From Semisulcospira habei (Eukaryota; Mollusca; Gastropoda; Semisulcospiridae), in contig BTPG01000005.1 in the NCBI GenBank assembly GCA_036245525.1, positions 212,038,899 to 212,102,898 of the forward strand: DNA of 64,000 bases, given 5' to 3'. The notes under the pieces were generated by a model that was not told the DNA's origin, ran no database searches, and worked only from the letters and a program-made list of their open reading frames with translations. Below, in pieces: positions 30,743-41,389 of the stretch. Within the stretch, counting starts at the first letter, position 1. The number at the start of each line of letters is the position of its first letter. Position numbers and translations under genes: made by a program.

Positions 30743-31205
30743 CATCCACGTGAGAGGTCGATATATCCACTGGCACCATTCAATGTGGGTCCTTTGTACA
30801 ACTGATGGTATGGTGGCACGCTATTTTCCGGGTAGGTAGACACGGTAGATGATGGGCGGTGATCCGACCACGCACAAAGGCAACCTTTTAGGTAATGTAG
30901 TTGCCATGGTGCTGCAGTCGGAGAGCTAGAGCTGGCTCGCAGTTGCAGAAGACGGTGGTACTGAAGCTGCTGCCAGTCTGCAGACGGCGTGTAGGGCGGC
31001 TGTTGTAGGTGCTGCAGTTGTTGCTGTTCCTGGAGAAGACGTTTGTGGTGCTCTTGGTGTACAAGTTTCTGCTGCTGCAGGTCTAGAAGTTGTTGTTCAT
31101 GCTGTTGTAGCTGCATCTGCTCCTGTTCCAGTTGTTGTAGATGAATTTGTTGTTGGAGGGGTTGTAGCGGTGGCGTAGAGCTTGTAGAACTGGAAGCAAC
31201 AGTGA
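30743..31205 (-). CDS. Candidate host exon, glutamine-rich
   Basis: On the minus strand the acceptor CATCTGCAG ends at 31206, and a GTAATT donor follows 30743. The 463-bp frame is open across the whole interval and encodes a Ser/Thr-rich start, a long Gln/Leu/His/Glu-rich helical stretch (e.g. LQQLEQEQMQLQQHEQQLL), then a Ser/Pro/Tyr-rich end. It is fused in frame to a LINE fragment on its upstream side, which would be intron sequence if the splice site is real. Gln-rich helices are common in transcription factors and co-activators; no specific family is recognised. Confidence 0.5.
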
Positions 31206-31875
31206 CTGCAGATGACGTGGTTTTAATTAAAAGATCATGGTTGACAAGATCAAAAGCTTTAGAAAGGTCCAAAAATACCGCTCCAGTCATTTGCCCATTA
31301 TTCCTAGCAGTTAACCATCTGTCAATCCGGTGAACCAAAGCCGCTGTGTGACAAGAATGTCCCCTACGAAAACCAGACTGTAGAAGATGAACAAGTTTGT
31401 ATTTATCTAAGAAATGTTGTAAATGTGTGTGGATATGTCTTTCAATCGGTTTTGACAGAGTTGTCAATAGAGAAATGGGTCTAGATTGGATGGTTGGGGT
31501 CATTTAAATCTTTTGTTTTAGGTAGCGGTATTACCTTTGCCGTTTTCAAACCATACGGAAATTGTCCATGTTGTATGCAAAGGTTGTAGATGTTATGTTA
31601 GCGACTCGACGACGTACGGAAGAGCCATTTTAAGAACAGTGCTGCTAATTCCATCATGGCCAGATGTACGTTTACTGTTTAATGAAAAAATGGATTTTCC
31701 CACTTCCTAAACTGTTAAGAGCGGAATGTTGCAAGACGTGTTAGGTGTTAATCCTTCAGCACAAAACAAATTTAGCTTTTCTGAAACATCAGACGGTTGA
31801 CCAGGCGACGTAAGATTCTGTAGCAGTGTAGTGGCGGTTGAGAGAAAATTCTGATTAAACGTATCAGCTGATATT

Positions 31876-32960
31876 TTAGTGCACTGTGCGGTATTTCTGG
31901 ATCACGTAAAGGCGTTTATTGCACGCCAAACAGAAACGATATCTTTTTTTTACGTTCATGAGATTGTAAAAGTGAGACCTCTGAGCATTTCTAACTAAAT
32001 ATTTTATAAGGTTTCTTTGTTTACGGTAAGCTACAAAATTATTGCTCCTTTTATGATCATCTCTGAGCTGCATGGCATCCTTGATTTCGTTGTTCAACCA
32101 AGCGGGAAGTAGGGGATTTTTCACTCGTTTCTCTCTGAAAGGAGCATGATTGTTTATCAAGAACACCAAGAAACAATCTGTACCATTCAGACAGATCCTC
32201 GTTTAGGTCACCTTGGTTGTAAACTGTGTGGAAAGATACTTGACTTAGGTCGTGCAGAAATACGTCTTTGTTGAAGAGCTTCAAAGATCTAATAGTTGTG
32301 TGCTGGTGTTTACGAAAAGTAGTATTTGCTTTCAATGCCCAGCCACAACACACAGGGTAATGATCACTAATCCCTATTTGGGGAACCTCTACTCCCACTA
32401 CCCTTGACTTATTAGTTGTGTTTATGTGGTCAATAAGGGTGGAGGAAGTAGAACTAACACGGGTCGCAGCAGTTACTAACTGCTTCAGTCCAAACATAGA
32501 AATGGTACATTCCCAAGCAGGGTTATTCAGGAGCAAATTTATATTCAAGTCTCCCAAAATCAACATTTCTGAGGTGGCCTTTCTGACCTTATCCATCATA
32601 ACTGTAAATTCGTCATACCATTGACATGTTGATGCTGGGTTTCTATAAATGTATCCGACGAGCACGGGACTAGATTTGTCTGCCCTCAACTCAATCCAGT
32701 CACATTTCACCGTTGGTGATTCCAGGTCTTTACGCCTGCGGGTGATACCGCTGATTGAATTGAATATACACTGCTATACTAGTCTGTCCCGAGTATTTAG
32801 CATCGCGGCGCAAGACAGCAAAATCCTGGATAGAAACGGCCTCATCACTGATGTTAGGATTGAGGCGCGATTCAGTGACACCAAACAAAAATGAAAAGGA
32901 CTGGGTTGAGTCAAGAGCACACAGAGATCAGGGATTTTGTTATACAAATGATATATGTTT
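31876..32960 (-). pseudogene. CR1-like endonuclease and linker, frameshifted
   Basis: The endonuclease part (about 32960-32350) has VGYIYRNPAST, MLILGDLNINLL and ISDHYPVCCGW (SDH motif). The linker runs into LPAWLNNEIKDAMQLRDDHKR near 32100. At least two frame changes (near 32735 and 32150). The sequence is strongly similar to 43950-45250. Confidence 0.75.
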
Positions 32961-33420
32961 ATGTGACCAATATGTAAATGTTGACCTGATACAATACAAT
33001 ACAATACAATACAACTTTATTGTCTGTTCGAGTCAAAGCACGACAGAAATTTGCCTTTCGGCTCGTCATGAAAGAACAATATAAGATATTAACAAACGCT
33101 ACAAGAACATATCATGAAAAATTATCATTGCAGCAATCTATCACAAGCAATCTGTCACAAGATGGGAGGTAATGTTAAGTAGATCATACTTATCGCGGCG
33201 TTATAAACGAGAGTTCAAAATAGAGACAGCAGTTGGAATAAAAGACTTCTTAAAAACATTCCTTTTGGCAAGTGGCATGTTGAAACGTCTGCCTGATGGT
33301 AGCATTTGAAACTGATCATAGAGTGGGTGACGAGGACCATTGACAATGCTAGCAGCTATCCTTCGGACAGCTCTATGGTACAGATCATCTACTGGGTACT
33401 GTCCTAGGCCAATGATCTTC

Positions 33421-34731
33421 TCAGCTGTTCTGACGATACGTGACAGTCATACTGAGATTGCCATACCAAGCAGTGATGTTAAACGTCAGTATGCTTTCGA
33501 TCAGGCTTCTATAAACGGATTCTAAAACCCTGGAACTGACATCAAAACTTCTCAGTTTCCTAAGAAGGTACAGACGCTGGTTTGCTTTTTTCACAATCAG
33601 ATCAGTGTTTCCAGTGAAGGACAGCCCACTATCCACGACTGTGCCAAGGTACTTAAATTCAGTGACCACCTCTACAGGTTGATTATTAATTGAGACAGGT
33701 ACAAAAATATCATCAACTTTCCTGTCATCAATGACGAGTTCCTTGGTTTTCTGTACATTCATTTCCAGAAAACTATTTTTGCACCATGACTCTAATACTG
33801 CTATCTGTGCAAAGTACTCAGCCAGACTGTCTTCTTTTTGGAGTAGGCGTACAAGGGCCATGTCGTCTGAGAACTTTAAGAGACGAGAAGTGGCAGTGTG
33901 ACAACGCATATGGTCTGTGTATATAGAAAACAATGTCGGAGAGAGGACACAACCTTGAGGGCAGCCTGAATTTAGCACCACTTGGTCTGACAGACTGCCG
34001 TGTACATTTACACGTTGTGGCCTGTCCTTCAAAAAGTCTCGCACCCACAGAATAATGTTTGTGTTCACATTAAAGTCCATCATACGCTGCAAAAGCATCA
34101 GTGGTTCAACAGTATTAAAAGCATTAGAAAAATCAATAAAAAGAATTCTCACATGTGCTTTTGATTTCTCAAGATGTTGAAATACAAGATTGTACAGAGT
34201 AAGGCATGCATCCTCCACACCCCTATGGTTTTTGTAAGCAAATTGTAATGGATCCAGTAGTTCGGCAACATCATTTAACAGATGCCTCCTCACCACTTTT
34301 TCCATACATTTTGACAGAATAGAAGTCAATGCAACTGGACGGAAATCGTTGAATTCATGAGCGTTGGTTTTTTTAGGAATCGGGACAATGATTGATGATT
34401 TCCAAGCCGTAGGGACAGTATGATGATCAAGCAGGAACTGAAAGATAGTAGTGAAGATCTTCCCCAATTGACCTGCACAGGTTTTTAATACTCTTCCACC
34501 TAACCCATCTGGTCCAGGTGCTTTGTGTGCATTCAGCTTAGAAAAGATGTTTACTACCTCCTCTTCAGTAATTGACAAAGGTTCCGGCACAATGGACTGG
34601 CACAATTCATCACAGTTATCACTAAGGTTTCTGCCATCGAACCGTGAGTAAAAACGATTTAGATCATTGGCCATCTCAACTGGATTCCCAGTGCAGAGCC
34701 TGGCTGGTTTCTTTTGCTGCCTACCCATCAT
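33421..34731 (-). CDS. LINE reverse transcriptase, largely intact
   Basis: 436 codons open. Motifs: HKAPGPDGLGGRVLK near residue 70, FNDFRPVALTSILSK, RILFIDFSNAFNTV, NSGCPQGCVLSPTLFSIY, and the catalytic box as KFSDDMALV (Ser instead of the usual Ala before DD). The C-terminal region includes the conserved FKYLGTVVDS. The frame ends early at 33421 compared with other elements. The upstream linker to the endonuclease (34732-34949) is out of frame or lacks a start. Related to Rex1/L2-type enzymes by motif. Confidence 0.82.
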   Translation of the reverse strand: MMGRQQKKPARLCTGNPVEMANDLNRFYSRFDGRNLSDNCDELCQSIVPEPLSITEEEVVNIFSKLNAHKAPGPDGLGGRVLKTCAGQLGKIFTTIFQFLLDHHTVPTAWKSSIIVPIPKKTNAHEFNDFRPVALTSILSKCMEKVVRRHLLNDVAELLDPLQFAYKNHRGVEDACLTLYNLVFQHLEKSKAHVRILFIDFSNAFNTVEPLMLLQRMMDFNVNTNIILWVRDFLKDRPQRVNVHGSLSDQVVLNSGCPQGCVLSPTLFSIYTDHMRCHTATSRLLKFSDDMALVRLLQKEDSLAEYFAQIAVLESWCKNSFLEMNVQKTKELVIDDRKVDDIFVPVSINNQPVEVVTEFKYLGTVVDSGLSFTGNTDLIVKKANQRLYLLRKLRSFDVSSRVLESVYRSLIESILTFNITAWYGNLSMTVTYRQNS

Positions 34732-34949
34732 GCCGTTCAGACCAGTCCATGCATCTCTAGCGTTGCCAGAAGAAAATTTTGTTTCGATCTTGCTTTTATA
34801 GTTCAGTCTGGCAGTCCTAGCAGCCCTTCTAAAATCCCTCTGCTTTTCCCGAAATTCATCAGTGTTACCCTGTAAGAAAGCAAGTTACTTCTGGTTCAAA
34901 TACACCTTTAGCTCCTTGCTGACCCATGGCTTATTGTTAGCAAACACCT

Positions 34950-36092
34950 TCACTGTCTTGGTTTTATTACAGTGTTCTCACAAAATCTTACGTAAGAAGT
35001 GACTGTCTCAACAAGTTCATTAGGGTCAACACAGTTATGAGTAAACATATCCCAATCTGTCGCCTCAAAGCACCCACGGAGCTCCTCCATGCTGTCCGGT
35101 GTCCACAGCTGTGTGGTTTTCGTTACAGTCTCGGACGTCTTTATTTTTTGTCTATACTTTGGCAACAAGTGTATGACGTTGTGGTCCGAGCGCCCCAGTG
35201 GGGGCCTACACAACGGCTTAAACGCATCGTCAATGTTGCCAAAGCAGAGATCAATGGTGCGATTAAGTCTTGTAGGACATGTAATGTACTGTTGTAGAGA
35301 GAGGTGTGGTGTTAGATCGCACTGATTGAAGTCGCCAAGAATAAATATTGGCTGGGCAGGATAGTTTGATACCACTCTAGAATAACAGTCAGCGATCGTC
35401 TCAGCTGCAGCTTTGAAGTCGGGACCCGGAACATAAACGGTAATTATAGTCAGCTGGCCGAATTCTCGTGGCAAGTAGTGTGGTCGCAGCGACACGGTTA
35501 GCAGTTCAAGGTTGCGTGTACACACCCGCTCACGGACAGTCAGCTGTGTAGCCCACTTTTCGCTGACGAGCATACACACACCGCCACCCACATTCTTCTG
35601 AATCTTAACCCTGTCTCTGTCAGCCCGTACAGTTGTAAAACCAGGCAATGTCACTTCCCCAGAGTCCTCCGTCAGCCATGTTTCGGTAAAACAGAATAAA
35701 TTAGTCCGCCTAAAGTCACCGTCAAACTGCATTAGAGCTGTTAGTTCATCCATTTTATTCTGCAAGGAGCGGACATTTGATAATGTTATGGTAGGGAGGG
35801 GGTGTCTACTACCCCGTCTTTTCAGTCTCTCCCTCACTCCGCCTCTCGACCCTCTCTTTTTCTGCTTCTTCTTCTTCCCCCCACATTCAGAAAGATCGAT
35901 CATGCTCAAGTTCAAATCATGGTTTACACCCGTGTGTTGCAAAGCGGTCAAAAACTCACGACTGTACTGGTACACAGGCAAAATGGCGGATGAAACGGTC
36001 GGTCCATGCTGGCCCAAGACTAAAGTCACAACCAACAGGTCGCTAAAGAGGCACAAAGCTACCATGGTCGATATGTAATGTCCTCCCATCAT
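34950..36092 (-). CDS. LINE endonuclease (EEP) protein
   Basis: 380 codons from an ATG at 36092. It has an N-terminal hydrophobic stretch, a basic Lys/Arg-rich patch (KKKKQKKRGS near residue 73), then the EEP fold: SNVRSLQNKMDEL, FCFTETWLTED (catalytic Glu), GGGVCMLVS, FILGDFNQCDL and GRSDHNVIHLLP (catalytic SDH). It belongs with the RT directly downstream as one element. Confidence 0.83.
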   Translation of the reverse strand: MMGGHYISTMVALCLFSDLLVVTLVLGQHGPTVSSAILPVYQYSREFLTALQHTGVNHDLNLSMIDLSECGGKKKKQKKRGSRGGVRERLKRRGSRHPLPTITLSNVRSLQNKMDELTALMQFDGDFRRTNLFCFTETWLTEDSGEVTLPGFTTVRADRDRVKIQKNVGGGVCMLVSEKWATQLTVRERVCTRNLELLTVSLRPHYLPREFGQLTIITVYVPGPDFKAAAETIADCYSRVVSNYPAQPIFILGDFNQCDLTPHLSLQQYITCPTRLNRTIDLCFGNIDDAFKPLCRPPLGRSDHNVIHLLPKYRQKIKTSETVTKTTQLWTPDSMEELRGCFEATDWDMFTHNCVDPNELVETVTSYVRFCENTVIKPRQ

Positions 36093-36913
36093 TGCACGGA
36101 TGCTTGCACACTTTCATACACAATAATACTCTGCATCCTTACAAAACTCCACAAATAACCGGGACAGTGACGAGCCGAGGGTCGACGAACAGAGTTGCGC
36201 CCCTTCGTATCATGTTTATATCGTTTGAGATTATACAGCAAAATTGCTCACGAGACTAATGAAATTAAAAAAATTAACATAAAAGGCTTAATTTAATAAT
36301 GTAACTAATTAATAAAAGTTACAAACAGAAAAAATACTTAAAATAGATAAACACTAGATGCCGCTGCCCTGGGGAGCTAATCGGCTTTTAGCGTCAATAG
36401 TTCACTGACAGTCCAGTCAGTAATTGACTTAGAGAAATGAAATGAAATGAAATGAAACTTTATTTCTCAACGGATGAAGTAATTAGCACGTGTGCCATTT
36501 TTCATACTTGCCGTTGCTACTCTACAAACACAGGATAATAATTGTAATACTAATAGTACCAAATTACACAAAGAAATATTAGGAGACATTAAACATGAAA
36601 AGACATTAAACAAAATTCATTCATTTATTCGGTCATACAAAAACAAACGAAAAACATAAAGTACATGAAACGCGCGCACACACATACACGCTCGCGCGCA
36701 CACACAGACACGCGCTAATGATAACTTGACCTATATACGAAGCAAATCATTTGGATCATAGTGAAAATTTACTTCAGACAGCAAAAAATTTTTGGATTAT
36801 AATAGAAACTTGAATTATGTAATTAGGCGATTATTATTAGTATGGACAAACCATACGGCAGCATGCACTGATTATACGATAAGCACATGTTTGATACGGA
36901 TACTTGTGGTAGA

Positions 36914-37850
36914 CTATGTATCAGCAGACAAGTACTTGAGGAGGCATTCCTTGAAAGAGGAGAGGGAGCTAGCGTGTGTTATACATGTAGGCAGTTTGCT
37001 CCAGAAAGATGCGCCTGAGAAAGATACACTGGTTTTAAATAGATCTATCCTGGAGCGAGGTGTAATAAAGTTTCGTCTTGAAGTAGAATAACCTGAACTT
37101 GCCTTGGTAAAGAGCTTACAAAGATATTCTGGGTGAATCTCATTCCAGATTTTATACATAAACACACCTTTGTTTAAGAGGTGATGCTTGCTAAGAGGTA
37201 GCACTTTCAGTTTTTTAAGTCTTTCGTCAGTTGTCAGGGCTGAATCAGGCAGGATATGTTTCGCTGCTCTCCGATGCAGGGAGTTAAGCCTCTTCAAGTG
37301 TATGTCACCGCTGCTATCCCATATCGTGGACGCATAATTGATGTGGGATTTGACATGTGCATTGTAAAATAACTTGCGGGCATCAACATCGATAAAGTAC
37401 TTCAACTTTGAAAGCATAAAAATATTTCTGGCAACAGTTTTACAAACAGCATTTATGTGCGATTGCCACTTCATCTGGTAATCAACAACTACACCAAGTA
37501 ATCGGTGTTCCGTGACCTGAGTAACGAAATCGGTATGGATAGTCAGGCTGAGTGTAAGTGGCTTGAGCTGGTGCTTCTGACGGGTTGCTATCGTCATGCA
37601 TTTCGTTTTGGAAGGATTTAAAATCATTTCATTGTTTGCGCACCAAGTGGAAATTTCGCTCAAACCCTGCTGTAAAAGGCCATTTAAAGAATCAATACTC
37701 TTGTCTGGGGGTGTGAATTGTGGCGTCATCAGCGAATAAATCACATGAAATTTTGTCGCTAGTCAAATGTAGCGGCAGGTCATTTATAAAGAGGCAAAAC
37801 AGAAGAGGCCCTAGGACTGAACCCTGGGGAACTCCCCGTGTTACTAAAGA
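36914..37850 (-). pseudogene. CR1-like RT catalytic and C-terminal region, frameshifted
   Basis: A frame change near 37720 separates the FADD box from the downstream part (WCANNEMILNPSKTKCM, EHRLLGVVVDYQMKWQ, FYNAHVKSHINYAS, LNSLHRRAAKHILPD). The tail SFWSKLPTCI is the CR1 C-terminal motif. It is closely related to 50041-50818 on the plus strand. Confidence 0.78.
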
Positions 37851-37880
37851 GAGAGAGAGAGAGAGTGAGAGGAGAGAGAG

Positions 37881-37912
<32 letters not shown>

Positions 37913-37932
37913 GAGAGAGAGAGAGAGAGAGA
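37847..37932 (+). repeat. (GA)n microsatellite
   Basis: Nearly pure GA/AGG repeats of about 86 bp; predicted peptides here are low-complexity artefacts. Confidence 0.9.
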
Positions 37933-38156
37933 AAAATAATGGGAGAGAGATCCACTGACAAGCAGAGAGAACGAACGGAAGAACGAAACTTTATTTTCCA
38001 AGGATTGAGAAAGTAGGAGCGCAGGCCTTTCTTACAATCTGTTCTTGCTAAGCTACTTAAAATATAAGAGAGATAAATCAAATAAAATGAAACTTTATTT
38101 TTCAAGGATAAAATGATTAGGTACATTCAATGACCTTGCTAAGCTATAGCACATAA

Positions 38157-38960
<804 letters not shown>

Positions 38961-39383
38961 ATAATGGAATTCCATGGCATTAGCACAGCATTCTCAGAAT
39001 TTATTGAAAAATTACGTCCCTTGGAGCTACTCTGATTGAGTGAATTTTTTGGCTTTGGGCGACGCCTTTGTTAAAAGTAAAGAATAATTGTACCACAAAA
39101 TTGTCTAGGTGTTGCCTTTTCAAAATTAGTCCGTCTTCTTCCACTGCAGCACCTCATAAAGTTTTAGGGATGCAATCCACTTTGTACTAGTGGTGCTACC
39201 AGTAAATTCTGGAGGCGGCTTCTAGTACATGCGTTGTGTTTGCAATTTCAGTTACGCACACACACACAGGACTCACAGCAAGCGAGGAGTACGGACCTCC
39301 GCTCCTCGCAAGCAAGCAAGCCTCACGCTTCACCGCCTCGCTGCCCACCGCACAGCCTCATACGAGAACTGACCAGAGCTACT

Positions 39384-39773
39384 ATGTCGGCCAACCGAAT
39401 CAGACGCCAAGCCGCCCTTGTCAGGGCGACTGAACAGAGCTACTACGCTCAACAAAGCACAGCCTCTTCCACTGAGCACAGATTCCGCGACCTAAGGCCA
39501 GGGGAAGACCCCCTAGCCTACGTGCAAGAAATGAACGCCTACTTCTTAAGGAAGGACAACACACCACTCGCACAGAGTGGTCGCTTCACAAGAGAAATGA
39601 CTGCACACTACAAAGCGAACCCAGCAAGTACCACAACCGCCACCTGCTCACCAGTCTACGAGGCCGACTATCAATCAGAGCCAGAATCTGAGCCGGCCTC
39701 TCCACCACCCCCTCCGCTGGTCCACATCCCAGAACACCTGTCATGGATCTCGACGGCCTCGTCAGACTACTGA
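39384..39773 (+). CDS. Unknown protein frame in the hammerhead element
   Basis: 129 codons from the ATG at 39384 (MSANRIRRQAALVRATEQ), preceded in frame by an open His/Thr/Ser-rich stretch. The first half is charged and helical with FRDLRPGEDPLAYVQEMNAY, and the second half is Ser/Pro/Glu-rich (ESEPASPPPPPLVHIPEH). No domain recognised. It could be an ORF1-type protein of a Penelope-like element or chance coding in biased sequence. Confidence 0.45.
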   Translation: MSANRIRRQAALVRATEQSYYAQQSTASSTEHRFRDLRPGEDPLAYVQEMNAYFLRKDNTPLAQSGRFTREMTAHYKANPASTTTATCSPVYEADYQSEPESEPASPPPPPLVHIPEHLSWISTASSDY

Positions 39774-40599
39774 CAGCGGCAGCACCAGCCATAATCTTCT
39801 CCGAGGGGGACAGCCACCCCGGGCGCTAATCACCACCCGGTGGTTGTTCGAGAATGGCACACTGAAAGGATTCCATCCGCCCAAAACGACTAGCCTCGGT
39901 TGTAAGGGAGTCACTCTGACACAGGAGGCAGAGACGCAAACCTCTCCACCTGCCACCAAGCCAACAGGGAGCCTAGCGCCCCCCCCCCCCCCCCCCAACC
40001 ACAGAAACGAAAAAAACCAACACCCCGCCAAGGACCACGATAGAAACGGGCAGCGCAAAGGAACCACACCCAACCTGCACAGACGCCAGCACCGCCACAA
40101 CACTGACCGTGACCGAACAACGGACCCACCCACCTACCACATCAACGACGCAGACGACCACCCCTACACATCCGGAGCCGGGAGAAGAAGACACCCCTAC
40201 TACCAACACCGCCACTACACCTCCGCCGGCCACCACAGAACCACTACACACCACGCCCAGCCCAGCGCCAGACGCCAAGGCCCAAACTCCGCTGGCCGCC
40301 CCCACCGCCACCGCAACTAAAAAGACACCACCAACTGCCACGGTTCTACCGGCCACCACCACCACCCATCCAAGCACTTCTCCAGTGGTTGGAACATCTC
40401 ACCTGCCCCAACCGGCAATTCCATCCGCCACAACCACTGGGGAGATACTAAACCACCACCCGCCCGGCCCCGGCACTACCACCAGCCGCTGCGCGACGGA
40501 GGGACAGACAGACAGATCGACACCCCCCCCCCCCCACCCCAACCCCCCCCCCCTCCTGGACGAAATCAGCGATAGCTGGAAGTCCCGATCCCTTTTTAA
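39774..40599 (+). other. Thr/Pro-biased low-complexity interior
   Basis: ACC/CCA-rich DNA gives long Thr/Pro/His-rich open frames in more than one frame (39844-40320 and 40109-40639), with C-runs at 39978-39996 and 40526-40553. This composition, and not selection, can explain the frames. I do not call a gene. Confidence 0.5.
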
Positions 40600-40629
40600 A
40601 AATGCAATTGCAATTCAGTTACGCCGTAT

Positions 40630-40673
40630 GCCTACCTGATGAGCCCCACCTTGGGGCGAAACCGGTCGTAAGC
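40630..40673 (+). ncRNA. Hammerhead ribozyme, plus strand
   Basis: GCCTAC (stem I), CTGATGA at 40636-40642, stem II GCCCC-ACCTT-GGGGC, GAAA at 40658-40661, stem III CCGG, triplet GTC with predicted cleavage after 40667, then GTAAGC (stem I with one mismatch). Compared with the 38598-38641 copy, stem II differs by a C-G to A-U pair exchange on both sides, so pairing is kept. The core is invariant. Confidence 0.9.
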
Positions 40674-41106
40674 GGCAAAAACTTAAATCTATCCAGCAGG
40701 TCCAAGATCTGTTTGGGAATATTCATGAACTAGCCTCCCCTCTCAGGGGGAGGACTGGATATTCTCCAGCGGGTTGCGGGGCGCCTGGGGGTAGTTCCTA
40801 TTACTTTATGTAGTAGGTGTTCAGTGGAAGGCTCAAAAGATCTAATAAGCGATGCAGTCACAAAAGGGCAGCTGATGTCCTGATGACACAATGCAAGCTT
40901 ACCAGCCTGGAATTCCATGGCATTAGCACAGCATTATCAGAATTTATTGTAAAATTACGTCCCTTGGAGCTACTCTGATAGAGTGCATTTTTTAGCTTTG
41001 GGCGACGCCTTTGTTAAAAGTAAAGAATATATATATATATAAGTGTACATAATAGTGAAAAATACAGGCAACAATAATTCAATTTCAAATAATCAATGCT
41101 CGCATT

Positions 41107-41109
41107 ACA

Positions 41110-41189
<80 letters not shown>
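41107..41189 (+). repeat. (CA)n microsatellite
   Basis: About 80 bp of CA, followed by CG-interrupted units. Confidence 0.95.
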
Positions 41190-41195
<6 letters not shown>

Positions 41196-41389
41196 TGACA
41201 CCAAGCAAAACATCCAACATTAAACATTAAAAAGTTATGATGTTATGCTGCACTTACAAATATGCTAGAACATATTAGAAGATATACAGAAGGCATGACT
41301 TCTTTTTCACTGAGGTTTCAAATTAAAAGAAATGACAAAGAACACCTCAGCAAGTCTAAAGTTATTATGATATATGAATATGAATAAGG

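Larger units (their letters stand above)
32994..36207 (-). mobile_element. Nested CR1/Rex1-like LINE, nearly full length
   Basis: About 3.2 kb. The 3' tail on the minus strand is (TTGTA)n at 32994-33016, followed upstream by RT (34731-33421) and endonuclease (36092-34950). It sits inside an older CR1 copy with no visible target duplication. This is the best preserved LINE of the window. Confidence 0.82.
31206..36430 (-). mobile_element. CR1-like LINE split by a nested LINE
   Basis: The 3' part at 31206-32993 carries an RT fragment (PIERHIHTHLQ and AVFLDLSKAFDLVNHD, 31503-31220), linker and endonuclease; the 5' leader is at 36208-36430. The two parts are joined without interruption in the related copy at 42495-45600, where GACCTGA runs straight into CATGTTTATATC (about 45350). 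The 3' end is lost at the Gln-rich segment. Confidence 0.78.
36434..38140 (-). mobile_element. 5'-truncated CR1-like LINE
   Basis: The 3' tail (ATTTC)n on the minus strand lies at 36434-36465. The RT C-terminal half runs 37744-36914, and the catalytic region is in another frame (GVPQGSVLGPLLFCLFINDL and LFADDATIH, about 37845-37710). A (GA)n tract at 37847-37932 interrupts it, followed by two more LINE 3'-end remnants (AACTTTATTTTTCAAGGA near 37985 and 38090). Confidence 0.75.

Noticed and set aside
39844..40639. Long Thr/Pro-rich frames suggesting a mucin-like protein
   Set aside because: Several frames are open at once because the DNA is ACC/CCA-biased, and there is no start context or domain.
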